A stretch of 39,660 nucleotides of DNA from Staphylococcus sp. CAG:324 (GTDB lineage Bacteria > Bacillota_I > Bacilli_A > ML615J-28 > CAG-313), in contig FR890794.1 of NCBI GenBank assembly GCA_000433035.1, positions 1 through 39,660 of the forward strand, written 5' to 3'. The translations under genes were made by a program, and so were the position numbers. Below the pieces are notes generated by a model, which worked only from the letters and a program-made list of their open reading frames with translations, searched no databases and was not told where the DNA came from. Of this stretch, positions 15,759-24,844 are shown piece by piece. How positions within the stretch are numbered: position 1 is the first letter of the stretch; each line of letters starts with the position of its first letter.

Positions 15759-17192
15759 TTATTCTTGAATATTTTTTATCATTGAAATTGCACTACTAAT
15801 AGTTTTTTCATAAGCTTCCATGCCATATTTATCGACTTCATCTTTATTTTTTTCACCATGTGTTAAACATCCTGCACCACCGATACAACCTCCTGTGCAT
15901 GCCATACCTTCAATAAAGTTTCCAATATCTACCTTACCTACCTTAAGTAACGCCATTTTGCATTGTTCAATACCATTACAAACAACTGGTTTTAATTCAA
16001 ATTCTGCAAGCCCTTGTTCTTTTAAGGCTTGTTTAACAGCATCACTTAACCCACCACTTCTAGCAAAAATTCTACCATAATATGAAGCATTATCTAAAAC
16101 ATCTTCTGATAACGAATAAATATCTAAATCTTTGCTATCAAATAAAGCTTGTAATTCTTCAAAAGTTAAAACCGAATCAATATATTTTTTTTGTTCTTCT
16201 TGTAAAAATTCAGCTTTTTTAGCAGTACAAGGACCAATAAAGATTACCTTTGATGTTGGATCTGTTTCCTTAATGTATTTAGCAATTTCAGCAGCTGGTG
16301 ATAAATTATGAGAGATGTGATCAACAAGTTTAGGAAAACTTTTTTTAATATACATCACAAAAGCAGGACAACAAGAACTAGTTAAAAATCCCTTTTCTAC
16401 TAATTCTTTTGATTCTTTATAAGCAACCATATCAGCACCAAGAGCTGCTTCAACTACTGTAAAAAATCCTAACTCTTTAATACCAGAAATGACTTGACCA
16501 AGTTTGGCATGAATAAACTGACTAGAAATGGATGGAGCCACAACTGCATATACTTTATACTTTTCATTATTTTGACTTTTTTTCAAAATATCAATCACAT
16601 TTAAGATATATGACTTATCCATGATTGCTCCAAATGGACATTGATAAACACAGGCTCCACAAGCAATACATTTTGCATTATCAATATTAGCAGCTTTATC
16701 ATTTCCCATTGAAATAGCTTTTATTTTGCAGGCTTTTTCACATGGTCGTTTAAAATTAGCAATCGCACCATACGGACAAACTTCTGAACATTTTCCACAT
16801 TCTACACATTTCGTTTTATCAATATGAGCTTTTTGATTATGGTCAAAATAAATAGCATCCCTTTTACAAGCATCTTGACAACGATGAGCAAGACATCCTC
16901 TACATACATCTGTTACTTCATATCCTGCTACAGGACACTCATCACAAGCAATGTTAATAACCTCAATTACATTTGGGTTATTTTTATCTCCTCCCATTGC
17001 AAGTTTCATTCTTTCTTCAACAATTGCTCTTTCTTTATAAATACAACATCTAGTTGTAGGTTCTGGACCTGGAATTATAATCTTAGGAATGTCTAATAAT
17101 TTATCATATAAAGTATCATCCCAAGCTTTTCTAGCAACTTCTCTTAATACTTTATATTTTAAATATTGGACTTGTGTATCAAATTTTTTCAT
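15759..17192 (-). CDS. [FeFe] hydrogenase, monomeric, group B type
   Basis: This enzyme (477 residues) makes or consumes H2 with ferredoxin. An N-terminal Cys-rich part (C83, C86, C97, C100, C105, C109) precedes two 4Fe-4S ferredoxin motifs (CxxCxxCxxxC at about 129-139 and 175-185). The H-cluster domain carries SSCCPAF (about 272-278), GPCTAKKAE, and a final ACTGGCIGGAG. These variants of the three H-cluster motifs, together with the Cys-rich head, fit group B rather than the classic group A (TSCCPGW, GGVMEAA). It is the last gene of the operon, 8 bases after the phosphatase gene, with AGAGG before the ATG. It would dispose of fermentation electrons. Maturases HydE/F/G are not in the window. 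Confidence 0.88.
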   Translation of the reverse strand: MKKFDTQVQYLKYKVLREVARKAWDDTLYDKLLDIPKIIIPGPEPTTRCCIYKERAIVEERMKLAMGGDKNNPNVIEVINIACDECPVAGYEVTDVCRGCLAHRCQDACKRDAIYFDHNQKAHIDKTKCVECGKCSEVCPYGAIANFKRPCEKACKIKAISMGNDKAANIDNAKCIACGACVYQCPFGAIMDKSYILNVIDILKKSQNNEKYKVYAVVAPSISSQFIHAKLGQVISGIKELGFFTVVEAALGADMVAYKESKELVEKGFLTSSCCPAFVMYIKKSFPKLVDHISHNLSPAAEIAKYIKETDPTSKVIFIGPCTAKKAEFLQEEQKKYIDSVLTFEELQALFDSKDLDIYSLSEDVLDNASYYGRIFARSGGLSDAVKQALKEQGLAEFELKPVVCNGIEQCKMALLKVGKVDIGNFIEGMACTGGCIGGAGCLTHGEKNKDEVDKYGMEAYEKTISSAISMIKNIQE

Positions 17193-17200
17193 ATTTACCT

Positions 17201-18373
17201 CTAAAAATAACTTACTTTAATATTCTTCCCCATTTTCTTTAAGCAATCTGTCAATTCATTTACAAGCTGCATTTTAATACTAAAATTTATTGGTAAATTA
17301 GGATTTTGATGAGCTGGATTGATTGCTCTTCCTACATAAAAATTAATATCCGTTGCTTCTTCAAACAAAAGTCTTGCTATTAAAGATGCCCCATCTTTTT
17401 TATAACACCAATTGACATATGATTCATTATCGGCTAGGTAATCTTTTGCATATTCTAAAACTTTGTTAATTGTTATAACTCCTTCAGTTACTAAATCAAC
17501 ACCTTCAATTTCTGCAGTTGGGGGAATTTTAGGATCACTATAATTTAGCGATGGAATAATAGGCTTACCAAGATATTTTGCGGCAATCGATGAAGTAGTA
17601 CCTCCACATATAATATGCTTGCCTTCTTTGGAGAAAAATAATGACATCATCTTATTACAATCATCTTTATTACTTGGAGGACCAAACAGCAAATTCATTG
17701 GTTCTCTTTTTCTAATTCTAACAATACAAGCAGTCGTATCATCACCAGGTTTTCCCTCATATAGTTTATTGCATTCATCAAGCAAAATGGTGGTCATAGT
17801 TTTAGCAGTATATCCTGCATCAGGAAGAATTTTCATAGTTTCAATAATATCTTCTCTTTTCCAACCAAAATTAAGAGCCATTCCAACACCTGCATATATA
17901 CATCCATCACTCATCATTATAAAAACATCATTTTCAAAAAGATGAACTTTTGACTTATATATTTTTTTACCACCAATATTTAATTCAGTTTTAGGCAGTT
18001 CAATATTTTCACCATTTCTAATCAAAATAATTCCTGGATTATCATATTCTATGATTTCTGCTTCATTATTAGGTGAAATTTTTAAAATTGTAAATGTTGA
18101 ATATGCAACCTTTCTCACGGAACAAACAGGAAGCGTAGCCGCAATTGTTGCTACACATTCCTCAATCGAAATACCTTCTGCCATCATAGTTGAAATAATT
18201 TTTGATGTAAGGGTTGAAAGAATACTCGCTTTTACTCCACTTCCAAGTCCGTCTGCTAAAACAATTATCTTAGTTCCATCTTCTTGATCAATAATATCAA
18301 TATGATCTCCACATAATTGTTCACCATATTTATATAAACTATGATAACCAATGTCAGTACATAAATTATTCAT
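17201..18373 (-). CDS. SpoIIE-type PP2C protein phosphatase
   Basis: A 390-residue cytoplasmic Ser/Thr phosphatase. Residues 1-225 are a PP2C/SpoIIE domain: a metal-binding LADGLGSGVKAS near 38-49, MMSDGC (about 152-157), and GDDTTACIVRI (about 211-221). The last 165 residues hold a second conserved region (CGGTTSSIAAKYLGK) found in phosphatases paired with sensory hydrogenases. It starts 8 bases inside the upstream sensor gene, so they are translated together. Inference: it converts the redox or H2 signal of the sensor hydrogenase into dephosphorylation of an unknown target. The arrangement is like the HydS-phosphatase pairs described in Ruminococcus albus. Confidence 0.82.
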   Translation of the reverse strand: MNNLCTDIGYHSLYKYGEQLCGDHIDIIDQEDGTKIIVLADGLGSGVKASILSTLTSKIISTMMAEGISIEECVATIAATLPVCSVRKVAYSTFTILKISPNNEAEIIEYDNPGIILIRNGENIELPKTELNIGGKKIYKSKVHLFENDVFIMMSDGCIYAGVGMALNFGWKREDIIETMKILPDAGYTAKTMTTILLDECNKLYEGKPGDDTTACIVRIRKREPMNLLFGPPSNKDDCNKMMSLFFSKEGKHIICGGTTSSIAAKYLGKPIIPSLNYSDPKIPPTAEIEGVDLVTEGVITINKVLEYAKDYLADNESYVNWCYKKDGASLIARLLFEEATDINFYVGRAINPAHQNPNLPINFSIKMQLVNELTDCLKKMGKNIKVSYF

Positions 18374-20042
18374 CCTTTATAGACTCCTTTAATTTATATA
18401 AAGCAATTTTTGTTTCTGCAGCAGTTTCTCCTAAAAGTGATGCAATTTCTTGTACAATCCTCATTTGTTTATCAACAACTCGATCAGTAATTTCAATTGT
18501 TTGTGCACTAATTTGTTCTTTCTTTTCTTTTGCAACAACCTCATCTGTTACATCACGCATAAAACAAATAATAATTTTATAGTTTTTATCATTTATAATT
18601 GATCTTTCAACATACTTATTATATTCAGCAAGATATATTTTTTCATTATGAATATTTTTATTATTTAACTTACATTGTAAAAAGGGATTAGGATCTAAAA
18701 TTCTTATTACTTGTTCTCCTAAAACATCTGAAGCATATTTAATATTCATAATTTTTTTTGCTGCATCATTAATTTGTTGTACTTCTAAATCTTCATTTAA
18801 AACCAAAATACCATCAGGAGTATTATCCATAATATTTTTATAGAAATTTTCTGCTCTTTCTTTTAGAAAAGGAAGACACATAGAAATAGCTGCTTTACCT
18901 TGGCTAATTGCAATTGCTTTTTCACGACAAGTATCGTATCCACAAGAACCACAATTTAATTCATCCGATGGTCTCATTTTGCCCATCTGTCTCAAAATAG
19001 AACGTATTTCATCTTCGCTTGGAGTTTCTAATTTTCTAACAATATATTCAAAATTTTTAGATACACTAAATTCATCTAACATTTCTACATCAAAATCTTT
19101 ATCTCCTGCATAATTCACAACAGAACAATAATCTCTAATAGGCGAACGATGATATTTTTCCATAACTGGTCCACCAATACAGCTACCAACGCAAGATGAC
19201 ATCTCAATAAAGCAATTTGTAAGAACACCATTTTCTATATCTTTTAATGCCGCTATACAATTTTCAACACCATCAATTGCCAAATAAGTATACCCTGCCA
19301 CATTTTGTTCCATCGTTTTTAAAATACCACCAGTTGTTGGAAAAAGACGGGCTTTACTTTTTTCTTCATATTTGGTTCCTTTTTCTAAATTAATATTTTG
19401 TTCTTTCAACCAATTGGTAAGTTCTTCATATGTCAAAACAGCATCAACAATACCTACATAATGATCTGCTTCATCTTTTTTTGCAACACATGGACCGATA
19501 AAAACAACTTTAGCATTAGGTATTCTTTTTTTTATGTCTAAAGCATGTGCTTGCATTGGTGATTTTACATTAGCAAGATATTTAAGTACATGAGGAAAAT
19601 ATTTTTGAATTAATAAATTAACAGAATGACAACAAGAAGAAATTAAAATATTTTGCCGCTTAGACTTCAAAATTTCTTCATATTGTGTTTTAACAATAGT
19701 TGCCCCTATTGCGGTTTCTTCAACACTATGAAAACCTAATTTTTTCAAAGCCTTTTCCATTTCTTCAATACCAATACCATCATAATTCGCAATAAAAGAC
19801 GGAGCTAAACTTACAACAACAGGTTCATCGCCAGCAAGCATTACTTTAACTTTTTCAACATCATTTGCAATTTCTTTAGCATTTTGAGGGCATACAACAA
19901 AGCATTGTCCACACAAAATACATTCATTACTTACAATGTGTGCTTGATCTCCTGAGAATTTTATTGACTTAACTGGACAATGACGAATACATTTATAACA
20001 ATTTTTACAATTTGATTTTTTTAATTTTAAAAATTCAGGCAT
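18366..20042 (-). CDS. hydS: Sensory [FeFe] hydrogenase with PAS domain (group C, HydS-like)
   Basis: Predicted H2 or redox sensor (558 residues). Order of domains: two 4Fe-4S ferredoxin motifs (CxxCxxCxxxCP near 11-25 and 40-53); an H-cluster domain with SSCCHSV, GPCVAKKDE and SSCVGSCIGGP; a further Cys cluster (CGSCGYDTC...C) around 365-390; a PAS domain (NIMDNTPDGILVLNEDLEVQQIN, about 405-510); and a C-terminal helical signalling stretch. This layout is that of group C hydrogenases. ATG at 20042 is preferred over GTG at 20051, because AGGTG sits 6 bases before the ATG. The upstream ferredoxin gene ends 9 bases before it. It is overlapped by the phosphatase gene, which should be its output partner. 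Confidence 0.87.
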   Translation of the reverse strand: MPEFLKLKKSNCKNCYKCIRHCPVKSIKFSGDQAHIVSNECILCGQCFVVCPQNAKEIANDVEKVKVMLAGDEPVVVSLAPSFIANYDGIGIEEMEKALKKLGFHSVEETAIGATIVKTQYEEILKSKRQNILISSCCHSVNLLIQKYFPHVLKYLANVKSPMQAHALDIKKRIPNAKVVFIGPCVAKKDEADHYVGIVDAVLTYEELTNWLKEQNINLEKGTKYEEKSKARLFPTTGGILKTMEQNVAGYTYLAIDGVENCIAALKDIENGVLTNCFIEMSSCVGSCIGGPVMEKYHRSPIRDYCSVVNYAGDKDFDVEMLDEFSVSKNFEYIVRKLETPSEDEIRSILRQMGKMRPSDELNCGSCGYDTCREKAIAISQGKAAISMCLPFLKERAENFYKNIMDNTPDGILVLNEDLEVQQINDAAKKIMNIKYASDVLGEQVIRILDPNPFLQCKLNNKNIHNEKIYLAEYNKYVERSIINDKNYKIIICFMRDVTDEVVAKEKKEQISAQTIEITDRVVDKQMRIVQEIASLLGETAAETKIALYKLKESIKDE

Positions 20043-20051
20043 TTCTTTCAC

Positions 20052-20297
20052 CTATACACGTGTAACTACTTTTTCATAAAAAGTCTTATAAAAATTTTCT
20101 TTGGTGATACTACAAACCTCACCGTCATCAAATTTAACACTCACACCATCGTTACTACATTTCCCCATACAAAATGCTCCAACAAGGGTTACTTTATCCT
20201 CTAATTTATTTTCTAAAATACTTTTTTGAAACAATTCAATTATTCCTTGTGAGTCTTTTAAATGGCATGAACTACCAATACAAATTTGAATTTTCAT
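20052..20297 (-). CDS. Thioredoxin-like [2Fe-2S] ferredoxin, second copy
   Basis: An 81-residue protein with the four-Cys pattern CIGSSCH near the start and FCMGKCS near 43-49, the thioredoxin-like [2Fe-2S] fold of NuoE/HndA. These pass electrons to or from hydrogenases. It is clearly related to the neighbouring 79-residue gene, so the pair is a tandem duplication. It sits between that gene and the sensory hydrogenase and probably feeds one of the two hydrogenases. Confidence 0.85.
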   Translation of the reverse strand: MKIQICIGSSCHLKDSQGIIELFQKSILENKLEDKVTLVGAFCMGKCSNDGVSVKFDDGEVCSITKENFYKTFYEKVVTRV

Positions 20298-20311
20298 ACT
20301 ATTATACCTTT

Positions 20312-20551
20312 TTATTTTTTTAATATTTCATTTTCAAAAAATTCTTTAACTGTTTGTGGTGAAACCGAAAACAATTGATCATTTAATTTAACAGAAACTC
20401 CTTTTTGACAATTTCCCATACAAAAAGTTCCGGCAAGCTCTACTTCTTCTTTTAAATTGTTTTGATCTATCAATTTTTGCAATTCTTCCACAACTTGTCT
20501 AGAGCCTTTTAAATGACATGAACTACCAATACATACTACTACTTTTTTCAT
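20312..20551 (-). CDS. Thioredoxin-like [2Fe-2S] ferredoxin, first copy
   Basis: A 79-residue protein with CIGSSCH and FCMGNCQ cluster ligands in the same fold as its downstream paralog (about half the residues look identical). GGAG precedes the ATG. Two copies in a row suggest two electron partners, perhaps one for each hydrogenase. This is inference from position. Confidence 0.85.
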   Translation of the reverse strand: MKKVVVCIGSSCHLKGSRQVVEELQKLIDQNNLKEEVELAGTFCMGNCQKGVSVKLNDQLFSVSPQTVKEFFENEILKK

Positions 20552-20566
20552 AACTTAACTCCTTTA

Positions 20567-21316
20567 TTATTCATAATCTACAACATTAACCCATGATAGC
20601 AAAAGTTCACGTTCTTTTTTATGTCCTTTTACTGACTGAGAAGCGGCAACAATTGGAAGCCAAGATTGTACATATTTTTTATCAACACCACTTTTTTCAC
20701 AATATAAATCTAAATATTTATTAGCTCCATCCACATCATCGCTTAACCAAAATAATAAATATGTTCTTGCGACATCCGCTGAAGCATTACCTTGAGTAGC
20801 ATGACTCCAGTCAATAATATATAAGGTTCCATCATCTTTTACAATAATGTTAGAAGGATTAAAATCACCATGACACAACTTATTATGTTTTGGCATTCCT
20901 TCAAGTCTTGTATGGAGTTCATAACGAGTTGTGGCATCAAGTTCTGTTTGATTAATCTTTGCATTCATTTTATCCTTTAATTTTTTTAAATTAAAAGCCT
21001 TAATTTGATGCATAGAAAGTTGAAGATTAACAAATAATTCTAAATACTCATCTTTTTTATCTGGATTTAATTTTATTAAATCAGCCAAAGTTTTTCCTTT
21101 TATATATTCAGAAACAATAGCCCATTTACCATCTACTGTTTCTACAGAATAAATTTTAGGAATATTCAAGCCTAGATTTTCCACTATTGCTTGATTCAAT
21201 GCTTCATTTAAAACATCCACTTTGGAATATTCTTTATCAAAAACTTTTACAACTTTATCGCCATCACGATAAACAGTTTTAGAAGTTCTAACAGCTATTA
21301 CTCGTTCTAAATTCAT
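20567..21316 (-). CDS. APH/choline-kinase-family phosphotransferase
   Basis: A 249-residue small-molecule kinase fold. It has an N-lobe with VVKVFDKE and a later IVSEYIKGKTL, the catalytic loop HGDFNPSNII (about 158-167) and the metal site IIDWSHA. This is the signature of aminoglycoside phosphotransferases and choline or homoserine kinases. The start ATG at 21316 is chosen because AAGGAG lies about 8 bases before it, inside the end of adhE (1-base gap). The substrate is unknown. Finding it between adhE and the ferredoxins is odd; it shares no obvious role with redox metabolism. Confidence 0.78.
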   Translation of the reverse strand: MNLERVIAVRTSKTVYRDGDKVVKVFDKEYSKVDVLNEALNQAIVENLGLNIPKIYSVETVDGKWAIVSEYIKGKTLADLIKLNPDKKDEYLELFVNLQLSMHQIKAFNLKKLKDKMNAKINQTELDATTRYELHTRLEGMPKHNKLCHGDFNPSNIIVKDDGTLYIIDWSHATQGNASADVARTYLLFWLSDDVDGANKYLDLYCEKSGVDKKYVQSWLPIVAASQSVKGHKKERELLLSWVNVVDYE

Positions 21317-21317
21317 T

Positions 21318-23921
21318 TTATTTATCTCCTTTTCCATAATATGCATTCAAATACATTTCTTTTATTTCACTCATTAATGGATATCTAGGATTAGCACCTG
21401 TACATTGATCATCAAATGCTTGTTCTACCATTTCATCTAATCGATTTAAAAAGTCTTTTTCATCAATTCCATATTCTTTAATAGATTTTTTAATACCTAT
21501 TGCATCTTTTAACTCGTTTATTTTATTTATTAACTTATCAACCTTTTCTTCATTTGTTTGACCATCTAGTCCAAGATAATCCGCAATTTCTGCATATCTT
21601 GCAAGTGTATGTGGGTGATCATATTGAGGGAACGTTCCCATTTTAGTTGGCACTTCGGCACTATTAAATTTAATCACTTCATTAATCATCAATGCATTAG
21701 CAACACCATGTGGTAAATGATGAAAAGCACCAAGTTTATGAGCCATCGAATGACAAACACCTAAAAAAGCATTAGCAAATGCCATACCAGCCATTGTTGC
21801 GGCATTGGCCATTTTTTCTCTAGCTACAACATCTGTTGTTCCTTGATTGTATGCTCTTGGTAAATACTCAAAAATCATCTTTAAAGCCTCTTTAGCAAGC
21901 CCATCTGTATATTCTGTTGCCATCATAGATGCATATGCCTCTAGTGCATGAGTTACAGCATCAATACCAGAAGAAGCAGTTAATCCTTTTGGAGCATCCA
22001 TCATTAAGTCGGCATCCACAATTGCCATATTAGGTAATAATTCATAATCAGCAAGTGGATATTTAATACCTGTTGATTCATCAGTAATTACAGCAAATGG
22101 TGTAACCTCTGAACCTGTACCTGCAGTTGTTGGAATAGCAATAAACATTGCTTTTTCACCCATTTTTGGAAAAGTATATATTCTTTTCCTAATATCACAA
22201 AAACGCATCGCCATATCTAAAAAATCAACCTCTGGATGTTCATATAAAACCCACATAATTTTTGCAGCATCCATCGCAGAACCTCCTCCAATTGCAATAA
22301 TTGCATCCGGTTCAAAACTATTTAATAATTGAGCTCCTTCTTTAGCACTAGCTAATGATGGATCTGGAGCAACATTGTAAAATGTCGTATGAGTTATTCC
22401 AAGTTCATCTAACTTATGCGTAACAGCTTTGGTGTATCCATTTTTATATAAAAAACTATCGGTTACAATGCATACTTTTTTCTTATTATATATATGTTTT
22501 AACTCATCAAGGGCAACAGGTAAACATCCTTTTTTGATATAAACCTTTTGAGGAACTCTAAACCATAACATATTTTCCCTTCTTTCTGCTACTGTTTTAA
22601 TGTTTAATAAATGTTTAACACCAACATTTTCACTCACACTATTTCCACCCCAAGAACCACATCCAAGAGTAAGAGATGGAGCAAGTTTAAAATTATATAA
22701 ATCACCAATACCACCTTGTGAAGCAGGTGTATTCACAATTACTCTACAAGTCTTCATTCGATTATAAAATAATGATAATTTTTCTTTTTCTTTTATTTGA
22801 TCAATAAAAATTGAAGATGTATGACCATAACCGCCATCAGCAATCAAGCAATCTGCTTTTTCTAAAGCCTCATCAAAAGTTTTAGCATGATACATTGCTA
22901 GCACTGGTGATAATTTTTCATGAGCAAATTCTTCACTTAAATCATACTTTTCAACTTCACCAATTAATATTTTAGTATTTTTTGGTACTTCTACTCCCGA
23001 AAGAGTTGCGATTGTAACAGCATTTTGACCAACAATTTTAGCATTCAATGAACCATTAATTAAAATCGTTTTTCTAACTTTATCTAATTCATCATTATTT
23101 AAAAAATAACAACCTCTTCTTAAAAATTCTTCTTTTACACTTTGATAAATTGTATCAAGAACAATTACGGATTGTTCGGAGGCACATATCATTCCATTGT
23201 CAAAAGTCTTAGAATGAATAATTGAATTTACCGCAAGTACAATATTAGCACTCTCATCAATTACAGCAGGAGTATTACCAGAACCAACTCCAAGAGCTGG
23301 TTTTCCACTAGAATATGCAGCTTTAACCATACCAGGACCACCAGTTGCAAGAATAATATCGGCTTCTCTCATCACAGTATTCGTAAGTTCAAGACTTGGA
23401 ACATCAATCCAACCAATAATATCTTTCGGTGCACCAGCTTGAATAGCTGCTTCAAGAACAATTTTAGCTGCCGCAATTGTCGACTTTTTAGCTCGTGGAT
23501 GAGGACTAATAATAATTCCGTTTCTTGTTTTTAAAGCTATTAGGGTTTTAAAAATGGCAGTTGAAGTTGGATTGGTAGTTGGAATTACTGCTGCAATTAC
23601 ACCAATTGGTTCAGCAATTTTTTTAATTCCATACGTTTTATCCTCTTCAATCAAACCGCAAGTTGGCGTATCTTTATAAGCGTTATATATATATTCACTA
23701 GCAAAATGATTTTTAATCACTTTATCCTCGACAACACCCATCCCAGTTTCTTCTACAGCCATTTTTGCAAGTAGAATTCGATTTTGATTTGCAGCAATTG
23801 CGGCTGCTTTAAAAATTTTATCAATCCTATCTTGACTATAAGTTGAAAATACCTTTTGGGCTTGTTTGACTTCCTTAATTTTTACCTCAAGAGTTTCTAA
23901 ACTATCAATTAATTTTTCCAT
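21318..23921 (-). CDS. adhE: Bifunctional acetaldehyde-CoA/alcohol dehydrogenase
   Basis: AdhE (867 residues) turns acetyl-CoA to acetaldehyde and then ethanol, reoxidising two NADH. The N-terminal aldehyde dehydrogenase half has its catalytic Cys in the NGMICASEQS segment (about 245) and GGPGMVKAAYSSGKPALGVG. The C-terminal iron-dependent alcohol dehydrogenase half has GGGSAMDAAK, TTAGTGSEVT and the iron site HSMAHKLGAFHHLPHG. Length and domain order are standard. AGGAG lies about 9 bases before the ATG, and the gene starts 10 bases after rex, so they are one operon. Rex-controlled adhE is well known in clostridia. Confidence 0.97.
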   Translation of the reverse strand: MEKLIDSLETLEVKIKEVKQAQKVFSTYSQDRIDKIFKAAAIAANQNRILLAKMAVEETGMGVVEDKVIKNHFASEYIYNAYKDTPTCGLIEEDKTYGIKKIAEPIGVIAAVIPTTNPTSTAIFKTLIALKTRNGIIISPHPRAKKSTIAAAKIVLEAAIQAGAPKDIIGWIDVPSLELTNTVMREADIILATGGPGMVKAAYSSGKPALGVGSGNTPAVIDESANIVLAVNSIIHSKTFDNGMICASEQSVIVLDTIYQSVKEEFLRRGCYFLNNDELDKVRKTILINGSLNAKIVGQNAVTIATLSGVEVPKNTKILIGEVEKYDLSEEFAHEKLSPVLAMYHAKTFDEALEKADCLIADGGYGHTSSIFIDQIKEKEKLSLFYNRMKTCRVIVNTPASQGGIGDLYNFKLAPSLTLGCGSWGGNSVSENVGVKHLLNIKTVAERRENMLWFRVPQKVYIKKGCLPVALDELKHIYNKKKVCIVTDSFLYKNGYTKAVTHKLDELGITHTTFYNVAPDPSLASAKEGAQLLNSFEPDAIIAIGGGSAMDAAKIMWVLYEHPEVDFLDMAMRFCDIRKRIYTFPKMGEKAMFIAIPTTAGTGSEVTPFAVITDESTGIKYPLADYELLPNMAIVDADLMMDAPKGLTASSGIDAVTHALEAYASMMATEYTDGLAKEALKMIFEYLPRAYNQGTTDVVAREKMANAATMAGMAFANAFLGVCHSMAHKLGAFHHLPHGVANALMINEVIKFNSAEVPTKMGTFPQYDHPHTLARYAEIADYLGLDGQTNEEKVDKLINKINELKDAIGIKKSIKEYGIDEKDFLNRLDEMVEQAFDDQCTGANPRYPLMSEIKEMYLNAYYGKGDK

Positions 23922-23931
23922 ACTTTCTCTC

Positions 23932-24567
23932 CTATTTATTTTTATTATTAATTATTGATGACACTACACTCAAAGAATAAGCAAGATTCTCGTTTTGAAC
24001 AAGAACATTTTTAGGCACTTTTAATCTAGTAGGAGCAAAATTCCAAATTGCCTTTATCTTCATTTTTACTAGAATATCACATACTTCTTGAGCAAATTTT
24101 TTAGGAACACAAATAATTCCTATATCTATCAGGTTATTCTCAAATACTTCTAATACATTTTTTTCTGTAAATTCTTTTACTAAACTCTCATTTTCTTCTA
24201 TTTTATCCTTCAAATCAAAACCTGCAATGATATGAATACCATATCTTTCAAACCCTCTATATCCAAGAAGTGCACTTCCTAATTTTCCAACTCCAATAAT
24301 AATTGCATTTTTTCTTTGTCTACATCCTAGATAATCTTTGATTTTTTCAATTAAAGCCACTAAATCATATCCTAATTTAGGCTTTCCATTTCCACATGCA
24401 AACGATAAGTCTTTTCTAACTTGTACTTCACCTAATTCTAAATCCATAGCTATTTTAGTAGCCGAAATATAGCCACTATACCCTTCGGTTTCTTTTAAGT
24501 CAATTAAATATTCTAAATAGAGGGGAAGTCTTGTAAGAACAGATTTAGCAATTCCGTTTTGTAACAT
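23932..24567 (-). CDS. rex: Redox-sensing transcriptional repressor Rex
   Basis: Rex (211 residues) binds DNA when NADH is low and lets go when NADH rises, releasing fermentation genes. The N-terminal winged helix contains LELGEVQVRKDLSF, a Rex hallmark. The C-terminal Rossmann part has AIIIGVGKLGSALLGY and GFERYGIHIIAGFD. The ATG at 24567 has AAAGGAAG upstream; an in-frame ATG at 24591 lacks this. It heads the operon that contains adhE and both hydrogenases and so probably controls itself and them. I find no clear Rex box (TTGTGAA-type half-sites) in the 277-base gap before it. Confidence 0.94.
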   Translation of the reverse strand: MLQNGIAKSVLTRLPLYLEYLIDLKETEGYSGYISATKIAMDLELGEVQVRKDLSFACGNGKPKLGYDLVALIEKIKDYLGCRQRKNAIIIGVGKLGSALLGYRGFERYGIHIIAGFDLKDKIEENESLVKEFTEKNVLEVFENNLIDIGIICVPKKFAQEVCDILVKMKIKAIWNFAPTRLKVPKNVLVQNENLAYSLSVVSSIINNKNK

Positions 24568-24640
24568 TTTTCTTCCTTTCTTATTATACAATATAAAGAT
24601 AATATTTTTTATTTATTTACTCAAAAATAATAAGTATTTA

Positions 24641-24663
24641 TATATCGATAAAAATATATCGAT
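24641..24663. promoter_or_regulatory. Direct repeats upstream of rex
   Basis: TATATCGAT occurs at 24641-24649 and 24655-24663 with a 14-base period, 75-95 bases upstream of the rex start. ATCGAT is itself palindromic. The place is right for an operator of the rex-adhE-hydrogenase operon, but the sequence does not fit the known Rex box. Confidence 0.35.
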
Positions 24664-24677
24664 TAAACTATAAAAAT

Positions 24678-24703
24678 GAAAAACCATCTCATGATGATTT
24701 TTC
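24678..24703 (-). terminator. Terminator of the LysR-type gene
   Basis: On the minus strand an 11-base stem with one mismatch (24693-24703 with 24678-24688) is followed by a T-rich run. It lies about 140 bases past the LysR stop codon. Confidence 0.5.
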
Positions 24704-24844
24704 GTAATAATTAGAGTTATATATCAGTTAATTGGAAGAGCTATGTTTCATATTTACTAACTATTACAATAGTATTGTATCATGTTTCCTCTCAATTGTA
24801 AAATATAAAATTAAAATAAGGTTATATCATTTTCATATAAGTAC

